A stretch of DNA of 64,000 bases from JAWPMT01 sp965229785 (GTDB lineage: Bacteria; Bacteroidota; Bacteroidia; Cytophagales; Cyclobacteriaceae). Below, piece after piece: positions 17,691 to 27,396 of this stretch. Position 1 is the first letter of the stretch, and each line of letters begins with the position of its first letter. The notes under the pieces were generated by a model that was not told the origin of the DNA, made no database searches, and saw nothing but the letters and a program-made list of their open reading frames with translations. The stretch lies in assembly GCA_965229785.1 (NCBI GenBank), contig CBDDJS010000001.1, forward strand, positions 5,580,001 to 5,644,000. Direction: 5' to 3'. A program made the translations under genes and the position numbers.

Positions 17691-18395
17691 TCACTTTACA
17701 CCCGTCGCCAAAGCGCCGACAGTGATGGATTCGACATCACACTTGACCATCTGGTCACACAGCGCACTCAGCGTCGCTCCAGTTGTGATCACATCATCGA
17801 CCAAAAGCACATTTTTTTTGTAAAGAGCAGTTGGCTTGACAATTCGAAAACTGTCTTCTACATTTTTCCACCTTTCCAGCTTTGACTTTTTTGTTTGGGT
17901 CTGCGTGTTGGTTACTTTGGTTAAGACCTCATCATTCACCGGGACTTGGAGAACATCACCAATCCCCTTAGCTATAAAATCACTTTGATTGTAGCCACGT
18001 TTCTTCTTTTTTCGCCAGTGGATAGGAACAGGTACTATAAGATCATAGGTTAATTCGGCTCTCAGGAGTTCTGTACCTAGAAGGCTACCGAAGAACTCGC
18101 CAACATTGGATCGTGATTTGTATTTGAGTTCATGAAGTATCTTTTGAGCCACGCCTCTTTGCTGAAAATACATGTAAGCGTAGGCATCAATGACCGCCGG
18201 ATTATGAGCGAACTTTTGATATAAGGCGTTCTCTGGATCGAGGTGATAATTGGTTAGGGGCAGGTCAATCGCGCAGGAGGTACACAAAAACTGCTCGTTT
18301 GTCACTAAAATATCCGAACAATTGATACAATTGTCAGGATATAACGTTGAAATGAAATCCGAGAAAACGCGTTTTGCGTATGATACTAAAGCCAT
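17691..18395 (-). CDS. comF: ComF family phosphoribosyltransferase-like protein
   Basis: 234 residues. An N-terminal zinc-binding pair C-I-N-C ... C-T-S-C is followed by a type I phosphoribosyltransferase fold, with the PRPP loop V-L-L-V-D-D-V-I-T-T-G-A-T near residue 195. ComF proteins are linked to natural transformation in some bacteria, but homologues are widespread in organisms without demonstrated competence. It is transcribed divergently from the next gene with only 25 bp between starts, so the promoters must overlap one another or the coding regions. Confidence 0.88.
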   Translation of the reverse strand: MALVSYAKRVFSDFISTLYPDNCINCSDILVTNEQFLCTSCAIDLPLTNYHLDPENALYQKFAHNPAVIDAYAYMYFQQRGVAQKILHELKYKSRSNVGEFFGSLLGTELLRAELTYDLIVPVPIHWRKKKKRGYNQSDFIAKGIGDVLQVPVNDEVLTKVTNTQTQTKKSKLERWKNVEDSFRIVKPTALYKKNVLLVDDVITTGATLSALCDQMVKCDVESITVGALATGVK

Positions 18396-18420
18396 CTGGT
18401 CTTATTGAAGTTTTAAAGAT

Positions 18421-18783
18421 ATGGTTTACCAAAGAGATCTAGAAATGCAACAACGCTGGGGTCGACTCATGAAAGAGCTCGAAATCATCGTTGGAAAAAG
18501 GCCCAAGGACCTTAATAGCGTGCTGTTTCTTATTGGTACTCAGGAACTTGGAAAAGGAAATCAAGTTTTTTCAAAGGAAGAGAAACAGGATTTAATGCAC
18601 ATCGCCATCTGCAAAGTTTTGTCGCTTGCAGGATATTATGAGTTAAAAGGAATTGACGAGGAAGGGTGGCCGCACTGGAAGTTGGTTAAGAAATTGCCTC
18701 GTTTTGATCTTTTAGATCAGGAGAAACTCCTGAAAATGCAAATATTAGAATACTTTACCACAGAAATTGGAATAGCCGTTTGA
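18421..18783 (+). CDS. Conserved hypothetical protein
   Basis: 120 residues, no signal peptide or membrane helix. It has a conserved-looking core L-F-L-I-G-T-Q-E-L-G-K-G and a mixed helical remainder with W-P-H-W near the C-terminus. It is separated by three bases from the DUF4175 gene and is the first gene of the tightly packed + strand cluster that runs to 27396. Function unknown. Confidence 0.7.
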   Translation: MVYQRDLEMQQRWGRLMKELEIIVGKRPKDLNSVLFLIGTQELGKGNQVFSKEEKQDLMHIAICKVLSLAGYYELKGIDEEGWPHWKLVKKLPRFDLLDQEKLLKMQILEYFTTEIGIAV

Positions 18784-18786
18784 GGA

Positions 18787-21700
18787 ATGGAGAATTTATT
18801 AACAGGTAAGCTACGAGAGTACAAAAGAAAATTGTATCTGAACCGATTGATCAAAGGCCTGATCATTGCCCTGATCATGATCTTCGGACTTGTTTCATTT
18901 ACCAGTATATTGGAGTTTAGCTTCAATTTCGATACGACGATCCGAACGGCATTATTTTTCGGATTGTTGCTACTCTTCATAGCAGGCATCGCCTATTGGA
19001 TTATCATTCCAGCACTCTATCTCACGGGAATACTTCCGCAAATTTCTGATGAAAATGCTTCTCGCGAAATCGGAAAATATTTTCCTGAAATTGATGATAA
19101 GTTGCTGAATACCATACAGTTATCACAAAATCAAGGAGACAGTGATCTGATCATAGCGAGCATCAATCGTAGAATGGAGGACATGAAACTGGTGCCCTTC
19201 GCCAAAGCCGTAGATTTCTCCATCAATTGGAAATACGCCAGAATTCTGGGCATACTGATCGTGGTAGTCATCCTTACTTCTTTGGCTTTTCCATCAGCAA
19301 TTGTCGATAGCAGCAGAAGAATTGTCAATTTCAATAAAGAATACATTCCGGAAGCTCCCTTTTCTTTTCATGTTGAAAATGAATCACTGAATGCTTTTCG
19401 AAATGAAGATTTTCAACTAAAAGTGAAAATGGAAGGGAATTCACTTCCTGAAACAGTCTTTCTAAATGTGAACGATAGGGATGTGAAAATGACGGCAACA
19501 GCCAATGATCAGTTCGAGTTTACTTTTAACAAGCCTTATCAAAACATAAAGTTCCATTTGAACGCTGCTGGCTTCAGAAGTGAAGAATATCAGTTAAACA
19601 TCCTCTCAAGGCCTGAAATTGGCTCTTTTAACATAGAACTGGATTATCCACCACATACAAGAAAGGCCAGTGAATCGGTCAATAACGTTGGAAACCTTCA
19701 AATTCCTGAAGGAACAAAAGCCACCTGGCAAATCAATGCTAAAGAAGCCAATAGCGTTTGGTTAGCCATTTTTGATCCTGTCGATTCACTCATCGCTGAA
19801 GAAATCAATAATGTATTCAGTGTTTCTGACCGATTCATGAAATCCACGGGATATGAAATCAAGAGTGAAAATGAATTCAGCATAAACAAAGAAAGACTGA
19901 CTTATAACATCGATGTAATCAAAGATGAGTTGCCGTCGATCAGAAACGAATTCTTCGCCGACACCATATTATATGAATATGTCGTAGTAGCCGGGAGTAT
20001 TTCTGATGATTACGGAATTCGTTCCCTTGAACTCGTTGCAAAACGTGATAACGAAACCACCAAAGTCAAAATCCCTGCTACGATCAATTCACAACAGCAG
20101 ACCTATTATTTCCGTTGGGATCTGGATTCCCTAAACCTGCGGGATGACGAACAATTAGAAGTATATGTTGAAGTAACGGACAATGATGCAATTAATGGCT
20201 ACAAAAAGGTTAAATCACCTTCTTACTTATTCAAGGTGCCAGGTAAAGAAGAGATCCGAAATGAGTTGGCCAAAAAGTCCGGAAAAGCAGAGCAACAACT
20301 ACAAAGCAGTATTCAAAAGAGTAAAAGCTTGAATGAAAAGCTTGAAGAACTGAAAAACCGATTGAGAAGTAAAAAAGAAATCGAGTGGCAGGAGGAAAGG
20401 ATGCTGGAAGAAATACTGAAGCAACGAGAAGCACTTGAAGAAGAAATTCAAAAGCTACAGGAAGATTTCAACGACCTGAAAGATGGCGAACAAAAGTTCA
20501 ATGAACGAAGTGAGCAGCTCCAGGAGAAAGCCAATAAAATTCAGGAACTGATGGAAGAACTTCTCGATGAAGAGACAAAGCAATTGTATGATGAACTTCA
20601 AAAGCTGCTGGAGGAACAAGCGGAGACCAATGATATTCAAGAAATGCTGAGCCAAATGTCTCCTAATGAGCAAGACCTGGAAAACGAATTGGAGCGGACA
20701 CTAGAGCTCTTTAAACGTCTGAAGATGGAATCAGAGTTAGAGCGTACGGGTAAGGACCTGGAGGAATTGGCTGAAAAGCAAGAACAGCTAGCGGAAGAAA
20801 CCGCCAATAAAGAGAAGTCCACGGAGGAGTCTGCACAGGAACAAAAAGAGATTGCAGAAGAGTTTGAGAAGATAAAAGAGCAGTTGGATGATGTACAGGA
20901 ACTCAATCAGGACTTAAAGAACCCTGAGCCGATGCAGGATTTTTCCGGAGATGAGCAGAGCATTGAAGACAGCATGAAAGATGCCCAGGAAAAACTGGAG
21001 GACAATAAAAGAAAAAGCGGAAGCCAAAGTCAACAACAATCTGGTCAACAAATGCAACAAATGAGTGAAAAGCTGGAAAACATGCAAGCTGGTATGCAGT
21101 CTCAAACGAGCATGGAGAACATTGATAACCTCCGGGATATTGTTGACAACCTGGTGAAGCTTTCATTCACAGAAGAAGAACTCATTAAAGAGTTTCGCAA
21201 TATCCGTCAGGTTGATCCTAGATTCGTAGAATTGTCACAGGAACAATTGAAGCTAAAAGATGATGCTCAGGTGATTCAGGATAGTTTGTTGGCGCTAGCA
21301 GGACGGGTAGTGGAGCTTTCAAGCTTTGTAACAAGAGAAGTATCGGAAATGAACCGCAACATCGATGGCGCACTAAAAGAGCTCCGAGATCGCAACAGAG
21401 GTCGTGCACTGAGCAATCAGCAGTATGCGATGAGTTCCATGAATAACTTGTCTTTGCTTTTGTCTAATACACTACAGCAGATGCAACAGGCCATGGCACA
21501 AGCTTCACCTTCTTCCGGCAAGGATCAAAAGGATGGTCCCAAGAAAGGAATGGGCGATCTTAAAAAGCTTCAGGAGCAATTGAGTCAGCAGATCAAGGAA
21601 TTAAAAGAGAGCGGTCAGAAGGGTCGAAAACTGTCCGAGTCACTGGCCAAGATGGCTGCCCAGCAGGAGATGATCAGAAATCAATTGCGTGAATTCCAGA

Positions 21701-22068
21701 AACAACTAGAAGGCCAGCCTGGCAATGAGGAACTAGGCAAGCAGCTGGGAGAGATCATGCAGCAGATGGAAATGAATGAGATAGATCTTGTGAACAAAAG
21801 ACTCACAGAGCAGTTAATCAATCGGCAAAAGGACATTGAAACCCGTATGCTGGAAGCTGAAAATTCTGCGAGAGACCAGGATTTTGATAACAAGAGAGAG
21901 GCTCAAACAGCCGCCGAATATGACCGTCAGCGCCCCAAAGTATTCGAAGAATATTTAAAAGCAAGAGAGAAAGAAATAGAATTGCTGAAAAATGTACCTT
22001 TGGAACTTAGTCCATTCTATAAGAAAGAAGTTAACGAGTATTTTAGACGTTTAAGTAGAGACAATTAA
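18787..22068 (+). CDS. DUF4175-type membrane protein with long coiled coils
   Basis: 1093 residues. Two membrane helices near residues 24-48 and 55-82 and a third near 148-170 anchor it in the inner membrane. A beta-rich periplasmic-type region covers about 175-480, with Y-G-I-R-S-L-E-L near 410. From about 490 to 1000 it is mostly Glu/Gln/Lys-rich coiled coil with low-complexity Q/M stretches. This matches the DUF4175 proteins of Bacteroidota in length and layout; function unknown. Its TAA overlaps the next ATG (TAATG), showing coupling to the ATPase-fold gene. Confidence 0.82.
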   Translation: MENLLTGKLREYKRKLYLNRLIKGLIIALIMIFGLVSFTSILEFSFNFDTTIRTALFFGLLLLFIAGIAYWIIIPALYLTGILPQISDENASREIGKYFPEIDDKLLNTIQLSQNQGDSDLIIASINRRMEDMKLVPFAKAVDFSINWKYARILGILIVVVILTSLAFPSAIVDSSRRIVNFNKEYIPEAPFSFHVENESLNAFRNEDFQLKVKMEGNSLPETVFLNVNDRDVKMTATANDQFEFTFNKPYQNIKFHLNAAGFRSEEYQLNILSRPEIGSFNIELDYPPHTRKASESVNNVGNLQIPEGTKATWQINAKEANSVWLAIFDPVDSLIAEEINNVFSVSDRFMKSTGYEIKSENEFSINKERLTYNIDVIKDELPSIRNEFFADTILYEYVVVAGSISDDYGIRSLELVAKRDNETTKVKIPATINSQQQTYYFRWDLDSLNLRDDEQLEVYVEVTDNDAINGYKKVKSPSYLFKVPGKEEIRNELAKKSGKAEQQLQSSIQKSKSLNEKLEELKNRLRSKKEIEWQEERMLEEILKQREALEEEIQKLQEDFNDLKDGEQKFNERSEQLQEKANKIQELMEELLDEETKQLYDELQKLLEEQAETNDIQEMLSQMSPNEQDLENELERTLELFKRLKMESELERTGKDLEELAEKQEQLAEETANKEKSTEESAQEQKEIAEEFEKIKEQLDDVQELNQDLKNPEPMQDFSGDEQSIEDSMKDAQEKLEDNKRKSGSQSQQQSGQQMQQMSEKLENMQAGMQSQTSMENIDNLRDIVDNLVKLSFTEEELIKEFRNIRQVDPRFVELSQEQLKLKDDAQVIQDSLLALAGRVVELSSFVTREVSEMNRNIDGALKELRDRNRGRALSNQQYAMSSMNNLSLLLSNTLQQMQQAMAQASPSSGKDQKDGPKKGMGDLKKLQEQLSQQIKELKESGQKGRKLSESLAKMAAQQEMIRNQLREFQKQLEGQPGNEELGKQLGEIMQQMEMNEIDLVNKRLTEQLINRQKDIETRMLEAENSARDQDFDNKREAQTAAEYDRQRPKVFEEYLKAREKEIELLKNVPLELSPFYKKEVNEYFRRLSRDN

Positions 22069-22469
22069 TGGATTCCATTCAAATACAGATTCCATCTCTT
22101 TCGGAAAACATCCGCATCATTGAGAGCTTTATTGACAATGCAAAAGAGAAGTATGCCCTCAATGATGACATTTATGGTAACATCATGATTGCTGTCACAG
22201 AGTCCGTGAACAATGCAATCCTACATGGAAACAAAGGGGACAAGAGCAAGAGTGTTGATCTTCAGTTAAAACTGGAAGACAACACCATTCGCTTTACTGT
22301 TGAAGATGAAGGAGAGGGGTTCCAATACGATGAGTTGCCTGATCCAACCGCTCCTGAAAACCTGGAAAATCCAGGAGGCAGAGGCATCTTCCTTATGAAA
22401 CACCTTTGCGATGAAGTAACCTTCAGAGAAGAAGGACGCGTAGTAGAATTGACTTTCTACCTGCAATAG
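22068..22469 (+). CDS. RsbW-like HATPase (anti-sigma factor/serine kinase family)
   Basis: 133 residues forming a GHKL ATP-binding fold. The N box is seen as E-S-V-N-N-A-I-L-H-G-N, the G1 box as V-E-D-E-G-E-G-F, and the G2 box as P-G-G-R-G-I-F-L-M. Such stand-alone domains act as anti-sigma factors or serine kinases in partner-switching systems, but no anti-anti-sigma (STAS) gene is adjacent. Starts overlap neighbours by one base on both sides, inside the operon leading to ybeY and mnmG. Confidence 0.88.
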   Translation: MDSIQIQIPSLSENIRIIESFIDNAKEKYALNDDIYGNIMIAVTESVNNAILHGNKGDKSKSVDLQLKLEDNTIRFTVEDEGEGFQYDELPDPTAPENLENPGGRGIFLMKHLCDEVTFREEGRVVELTFYLQ

Positions 22470-22921
22470 TGACGGAAATCTACTTCCATTCAGAAGACGT
22501 CAAACTACCTATCACCCTCGATGAGCCTATAATTGAAGCGTGGCTCATCGCCCTCGCCAAAGAAGAAAGCCAGGAAATTGCCAGCCTGAATTACATTTTT
22601 TGTTCAGACGAATACCTACTTGGCATCAACAGAGATTATTTGAATCACAATTATTATACAGATATTATCACTTTTGATTACTCAGAAGAAGGGGTAGTAT
22701 CTGGGGATATCTATATTTCTACAGATCGTGTGGATGATAATTCGAAAGAATACAAGGTAAGTTTCCAGGAAGAAATGATGCGTGTGATCGCCCACGGGTG
22801 CCTGCATCTCTTAGGATACAAAGACAAAACAGATGAGGAACAAAACCTCATGACTAAGAAAGAAGAAGCTTCTTTATCTTTGCTCCGAAAATTAAGTGTT
22901 CCACGTGGAACATCTAAATAG
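22469..22921 (+). CDS. ybeY: Endoribonuclease YbeY (rRNA maturation factor)
   Basis: 150 residues with the zinc-site motif H-G-C-L-H-L-L-G-Y-K-D near residue 110, where three His are usual; here the third position is K-D instead of D-H. The upstream D-I-I-T-F-D-Y and G-D-I-Y-I-S segments are typical. It takes part in 16S rRNA 3' processing and ribosome quality control. The start is GTG overlapping the preceding stop (TAGTG). The last codons, encoding S-V-P-R-G-T-S-K, coincide with a perfect parS-type palindrome at 22897-22912. Confidence 0.9.
   Translation: MTEIYFHSEDVKLPITLDEPIIEAWLIALAKEESQEIASLNYIFCSDEYLLGINRDYLNHNYYTDIITFDYSEEGVVSGDIYISTDRVDDNSKEYKVSFQEEMMRVIAHGCLHLLGYKDKTDEEQNLMTKKEEASLSLLRKLSVPRGTSK
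22897..22912. promoter_or_regulatory. parS site, inside the 3' end of ybeY
   Basis: TGTTCCACGTGGAACA, a perfect 16-bp palindrome identical to the GC variant of the ParB-binding parS site known from Pseudomonas and other bacteria. It is embedded in coding sequence and encodes V-P-R-G-T. Confidence 0.88.
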
Positions 22922-22942
22922 AGAAGTTTAGGATTTATAAAG

Positions 22943-22958
22943 TGTTCCACGTGGAACA
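22943..22958. promoter_or_regulatory. parS site, 5' of mnmG
   Basis: A second perfect TGTTCCACGTGGAACA palindrome, 46 bp from the first and 9 bp before the mnmG start codon. ParB bound here would cover the mnmG ribosome-entry region of the DNA, so it may also influence transcription. Confidence 0.88.
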
Positions 22959-22967
22959 CCTACTACC

Positions 22968-24833
22968 ATGTTTTCAGAGTACGATTTAATAGTTGTTGGA
23001 GCCGGTCATGCCGGCTGTGAAGCTGCTCACGCTGCAGCTAATATGGGATCTCGGGTCTTGCTCATAACCATGAATATGAACACCATTGCACAAATGTCTT
23101 GTAATCCGGCAATGGGAGGTGTGGCCAAAGGACAGATCGTAAGAGAGATTGATGCACTCGGAGGGATGTCTGGTATCATTACCGACAAAACCATGATCCA
23201 ATTTCGAATGCTCAACAAATCAAAAGGTCCTGCCATGTGGAGTCCAAGGGCTCAATCAGACCGCATGCGGTTTGCTGAAGAATGGCGCCTGGCATTAGAG
23301 CAAAATCCTAATATTGACTTTTGGCAGGAGATGGTTACTGAAATCGTCGTAGAAAATCACAAAGCTGTTGGTATTAAAACCAGCCTTGGCATAGAAATAC
23401 GAGCCAAGTCGGTCATACTCACTAATGGAACTTTCCTTAATGGATTGATACATATTGGACAAAAGAACTTTGGTGGTGGCCGTGCAGCTGAAAGAGGATC
23501 CACAGGACTGACTGAACAATTAGAGAATCTCGGTTTCACCAGTGGTCGAATGAAAACCGGAACACCCCCCAGGGTAGATGGAAGATCACTTGATTACTCC
23601 AAAATGGAAGAACAACCAGGAGATGAAATACCTGAGAAGTTCTCTTATTCTAACGAAACCACTACACTAACCACACAACGAAGTTGCTGGATTACCTACA
23701 CTAATCCTACTGTACATGAAACGTTAGAGACTGGATTCTCCCAATCTCCCATGTTCAACGGACGTATTCAAGGATTAGGACCCAGGTATTGTCCATCAAT
23801 CGAAGACAAAATCACACGTTTTGCCGATCGTGAAAGACATCAGATTTTCGTTGAACCAGAAGGATGGAATACAGTAGAAGTCTATGTCAATGGTTTCTCC
23901 ACTTCACTTCCGGAAGATGTACAGAACGAAGCATTAAGACATATCCCCGGCTTTGAAAAAGCCAAAATGTTTCGTCCAGGTTACGCCATAGAATATGACT
24001 TTTTCCAACCAACCCAGTTAAAACCTACGTTGGAAACCAAGCTCATTGATAACCTGTACTTCGCCGGACAGATCAATGGAACTACTGGATACGAAGAAGC
24101 AGGGTGTCAAGGGCTGATTGCCGGCATTAATGCACATCAGAAAAACCAAGAACTAGATCCATTTATCCTTAATAGATCAGAAGCATATATTGGAGTACTA
24201 ATCGATGATCTCATCAACAAAGGGACCGACGAGCCTTATCGTATGTTTACTTCCAGAGCTGAATACCGACTGTTGCTACGTCAGGATAATGCCGATCAAC
24301 GTTTAACCCAGAAGGGATTTGATCTTGGACTAGCTAAGCAAGACCGTCTCGATATCATGCTTAAAAAGGAGTCCGAAACTCAGACAGTAATCGACAAATT
24401 ATCAGAGGCTAAGACCAGTCCTACCGAAGCGAATGCTTTCCTCGAGTCCATTCCTACCGCACCGATTAAGGAAAAGTCTACCTTAAAACAATTGATCAAA
24501 AGACCAGAATTACACATCGATGCAATTTCAAAACTATCCGATGATCTATCCAACTACCTTGATCATTTCGACAGACAAGTATTAGAACAAGCTGAAATAA
24601 GAATTAAATACGAGTCTTACATCAAAAGAGAACATGAGAACTCGCTGAAGATGATCACATTGGAGAATCAGAAAATCAATCCAAATTTCGATTACAGTCA
24701 AATCACTGCTTTATCTGCCGAAGCCATAGAAAAACTTGGTAAGGTCAAACCTTATACGTTAGGTCAGGCTTCAAGAATAAGTGGCGTAAGTCCGGCTGAT
24801 ATCTCAATATTAATGGTTCACCTCGGTCGTTAA
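22968..24833 (+). CDS. mnmG: tRNA uridine-5-carboxymethylaminomethyl synthase MnmG (GidA)
   Basis: An FAD-dependent enzyme that, with MnmE, modifies U34 of tRNAs reading NNA/NNG codons. It has 621 residues, full length. The N-terminal dinucleotide fold G-A-G-H-A-G-C-E-A-A is followed by C-N-P-A-M-G-G, the G-T-F-L-N-G-L-I-H-I-G segment, T-G-T-P-P-R and G-Y-E-E-A-G-C-Q-G-L-I-A-G. The C-terminal helical MnmE/tRNA-binding region ends the protein. mnmG is a classic neighbour of bacterial origins, consistent with the parS sites before it and DnaA boxes 2.6 kb after it. Confidence 0.97.
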   Translation: MFSEYDLIVVGAGHAGCEAAHAAANMGSRVLLITMNMNTIAQMSCNPAMGGVAKGQIVREIDALGGMSGIITDKTMIQFRMLNKSKGPAMWSPRAQSDRMRFAEEWRLALEQNPNIDFWQEMVTEIVVENHKAVGIKTSLGIEIRAKSVILTNGTFLNGLIHIGQKNFGGGRAAERGSTGLTEQLENLGFTSGRMKTGTPPRVDGRSLDYSKMEEQPGDEIPEKFSYSNETTTLTTQRSCWITYTNPTVHETLETGFSQSPMFNGRIQGLGPRYCPSIEDKITRFADRERHQIFVEPEGWNTVEVYVNGFSTSLPEDVQNEALRHIPGFEKAKMFRPGYAIEYDFFQPTQLKPTLETKLIDNLYFAGQINGTTGYEEAGCQGLIAGINAHQKNQELDPFILNRSEAYIGVLIDDLINKGTDEPYRMFTSRAEYRLLLRQDNADQRLTQKGFDLGLAKQDRLDIMLKKESETQTVIDKLSEAKTSPTEANAFLESIPTAPIKEKSTLKQLIKRPELHIDAISKLSDDLSNYLDHFDRQVLEQAEIRIKYESYIKREHENSLKMITLENQKINPNFDYSQITALSAEAIEKLGKVKPYTLGQASRISGVSPADISILMVHLGR

Positions 24834-24835
24834 GC

Positions 24836-25708
24836 ATGTACGAAAAACTTGATGAATGTCCACTTTGTGGATTCAGTAGTCATTCCAATCACCTTATTGT
24901 TGACGATCATAGTCATAGTCAGGAGAGTTTTGCTATTGTGAAATGTCAGAAATGCTCACTACTATATACCAATCCCAGGCCCGATAGCTCCTCTATTGGT
25001 TCCTACTACGAGAGTGACAATTATATTTCTCACACTGACAATAGTAATAATCTCACTAATCTAATCTATAAGGTCGCTCGTCGATTTACATTGAATTGGA
25101 AGAAAGGTCTCATAGAAAAGTACTCCTCCGATAAAAGAGTATTGGATTACGGATGTGGTACTGGTGATCTACTATTCCATATGAAGCAACATCATTGGGA
25201 CGTGACAGGAATTGAACCGAATGAACATGCCCGAAGTAAAGCAGAGGAAAAGGGACTTACTGTATTTCCTGAATTGTCCAAAGACTTAAAAGACAAATTT
25301 CATATCATCACTGCATGGCATGTGGTTGAACATGTGCATGATTTGCTCGAAACAATAAGAGCACTACGTAAGCTATTGCACAAAGATGGCAAACTCTTAT
25401 TGGCGGTACCTAATAGTGCCTCTTACGACGCTGAATATTACCAGGAACATTGGGCAGGGTATGACGTTCCGAGGCATCTGTATCATTTTACTCCCGATAC
25501 ATTTAAGACACTGGCCTCTAAAACCAAGCTTAAGCTTCAAGAGATCATTCCGATGAAATTAGATGCCTTTTATGTTTCTCTTTTAAGTGAAAAATACAAA
25601 GGCAACAACTTAGCCATGCTCAAGGGTTTTCAAACAGGTCTCAAATCAAATAGAAAAGCCAGGCAAACGGGTAATTATTCCTCCTTAATTTACGTTCTAA
25701 CGAAGTGA
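24836..25708 (+). CDS. SAM-dependent methyltransferase with N-terminal Cys-rich motif
   Basis: 290 residues. A zinc-ribbon-like start (C-P-L-C ... C-Q-K-C) is followed by class I methyltransferase motif I V-L-D-Y-G-C-G-T-G-D-L-L near residue 104 and the D-x-I-x-x-W-H-V-V-E-H-V segment, typical of the Methyltransf_23 group. The substrate is unknown. It lies two bases after mnmG and overlaps the next gene by four bases (GTGA), so it belongs to the same transcript. Confidence 0.88.
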   Translation: MYEKLDECPLCGFSSHSNHLIVDDHSHSQESFAIVKCQKCSLLYTNPRPDSSSIGSYYESDNYISHTDNSNNLTNLIYKVARRFTLNWKKGLIEKYSSDKRVLDYGCGTGDLLFHMKQHHWDVTGIEPNEHARSKAEEKGLTVFPELSKDLKDKFHIITAWHVVEHVHDLLETIRALRKLLHKDGKLLLAVPNSASYDAEYYQEHWAGYDVPRHLYHFTPDTFKTLASKTKLKLQEIIPMKLDAFYVSLLSEKYKGNNLAMLKGFQTGLKSNRKARQTGNYSSLIYVLTK

Positions 25709-27396
25709 GATCATTTCTTAAATTCATTGTCCCCTTCATTTTAATTGTTCCCTTCATTAACGAATGCGCCAGCCCAATATCCGTATCCGGAGGTCCAATG
25801 GATACCATTCCACCTACATTGTTGGAATCCAATCCAGAAATGCAGGCAACCAATTTCTCCGGCAAAATCATTGAGCTAACATTCGATGAGTTTGTCACAG
25901 CTGATGCATTAAAACAAAACCTGATCATTACACCGTCGACAGAAAACAAGTACGTCGTACAGGTTAAGAAAACAACAGTCCTGCTCAAGTTTGAAGAATC
26001 CTTTGAAGACAGCACAACTTATACCTTCAACTTCTTTAAAGGTATTACTGACATTACAGAGAAATCCCCGGCAGAAAACCTAGTGTTACCTTTTAGTACA
26101 GGTCCTGTCATTGATTCACTTATAGTCGCAGGAAGTATCAAAGATCTCCTCACTCAGGAAATAGAAGAAGGAATGACCATAGGTCTTTATCTTCTCCATG
26201 ATTCATTGGATTATACCAAAGAGAAACCGAGATACTTCATCAATTCTAATGAACAAGGATTTTTTGAGATAACCAACATCAAATCCGATCGTTACAAACT
26301 CTTCACTTTTAAAGACGAGAACAGTAACCTTCTTTTTGATCCAGGTACAGAGAAACATGCATTTATCGCAGACACCATTAATCTTCTGGCCAATAACGAT
26401 ACAATTCAACTTAACACCATATTACTTGACATTACCGAACCACAATTACTCACTGGACGTCCTGGCGGTAAATACTTTGAAATACGATATAACAAAGCCC
26501 TTATATCTTACGAGGCCATAACGTCCGACTCCTTATATCAGATCTATAGCCGGATGAATACAGACAATTCATCATTGCGTTTCTATCCGCAGGCTGCATA
26601 TCCTGATAGCCTTGCTGTTTACATTAGCGCCCAAGACACACTGAATCAAATAGCCCAGGATACAGTGTACATTAAATTCAACGATTCATCAAAGAAGCCC
26701 GAGACACTTACACAGATCATATCGCCAAAAGCAAACAGTTCCGTAGGAGATTCTGTCAATCTTAAAGTACTGTTCAATAAACCCATTACTTCATTTAATG
26801 CTAATTCATTTTCTATAAAAGGTGATACACTTCTTAGCATTCCTCTTGGTAGTTATAATCCCCAATTCACATGGAATCATAATCGAACTGAAATGAGTAT
26901 TTCCTATCTATTTGATTGGAAGCAATATTCCGATTCCGTTAGCAACATCATCAATGCCCTTCTTCCTGATTCAGCTACTCAGATTTCTGAAATTAGTAAG
27001 TTCACCTTTTACGCAGAAAAAGGAGCATTCATCTCAATAGAGAAAGATTCCTCATTAGTAATAGAAAACAGCTATTCCGTTATAAAAGAAATAGAAGGAG
27101 GTGCCATTACCTACACTGTACAAATAGACCAGCCAAGTTTCTTTGTAGAATTGATTGACAAGCAATACAATGTCATTGACATCAAATACAACATCGCTTC
27201 TGGTATTTTCTCCAATGTTCCTCCAGGACAATATTCTCTTCGAGTCAAGATAGACACTAACCAGGATGGGATATGGACATATGGTAATTTCAATCTTAAT
27301 AAAGAGCCAGAACCTGTCAGATTGTACCCAGGATTTACAGAACTGAGGGCCAAATGGGATATCACTATAGACAACTTTGTCATTGATAACCTGTGA
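25705..27396 (+). CDS. Lipoprotein with SbsA-type Ig-like domain
   Basis: 563 residues. The GTG start overlaps the preceding stop. A hydrophobic signal ends at N-E-C (Cys21), a somewhat atypical lipobox. Residues about 35-130 show the Big_5/SbsA Ig-like pattern (D-T-I-P-P-T-L-L-E-S-N-P then I-E-L-T-F-D-E-F-V). Further beta-rich segments follow, with G-Q-Y-S-L-R-V near the end. This architecture is common for Bacteroidota lipoproteins encoded next to mnmG; function unknown. Its last codons overlap the first DnaA box of the origin. Confidence 0.8.
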   Translation: MRSFLKFIVPFILIVPFINECASPISVSGGPMDTIPPTLLESNPEMQATNFSGKIIELTFDEFVTADALKQNLIITPSTENKYVVQVKKTTVLLKFEESFEDSTTYTFNFFKGITDITEKSPAENLVLPFSTGPVIDSLIVAGSIKDLLTQEIEEGMTIGLYLLHDSLDYTKEKPRYFINSNEQGFFEITNIKSDRYKLFTFKDENSNLLFDPGTEKHAFIADTINLLANNDTIQLNTILLDITEPQLLTGRPGGKYFEIRYNKALISYEAITSDSLYQIYSRMNTDNSSLRFYPQAAYPDSLAVYISAQDTLNQIAQDTVYIKFNDSSKKPETLTQIISPKANSSVGDSVNLKVLFNKPITSFNANSFSIKGDTLLSIPLGSYNPQFTWNHNRTEMSISYLFDWKQYSDSVSNIINALLPDSATQISEISKFTFYAEKGAFISIEKDSSLVIENSYSVIKEIEGGAITYTVQIDQPSFFVELIDKQYNVIDIKYNIASGIFSNVPPGQYSLRVKIDTNQDGIWTYGNFNLNKEPEPVRLYPGFTELRAKWDITIDNFVIDNL

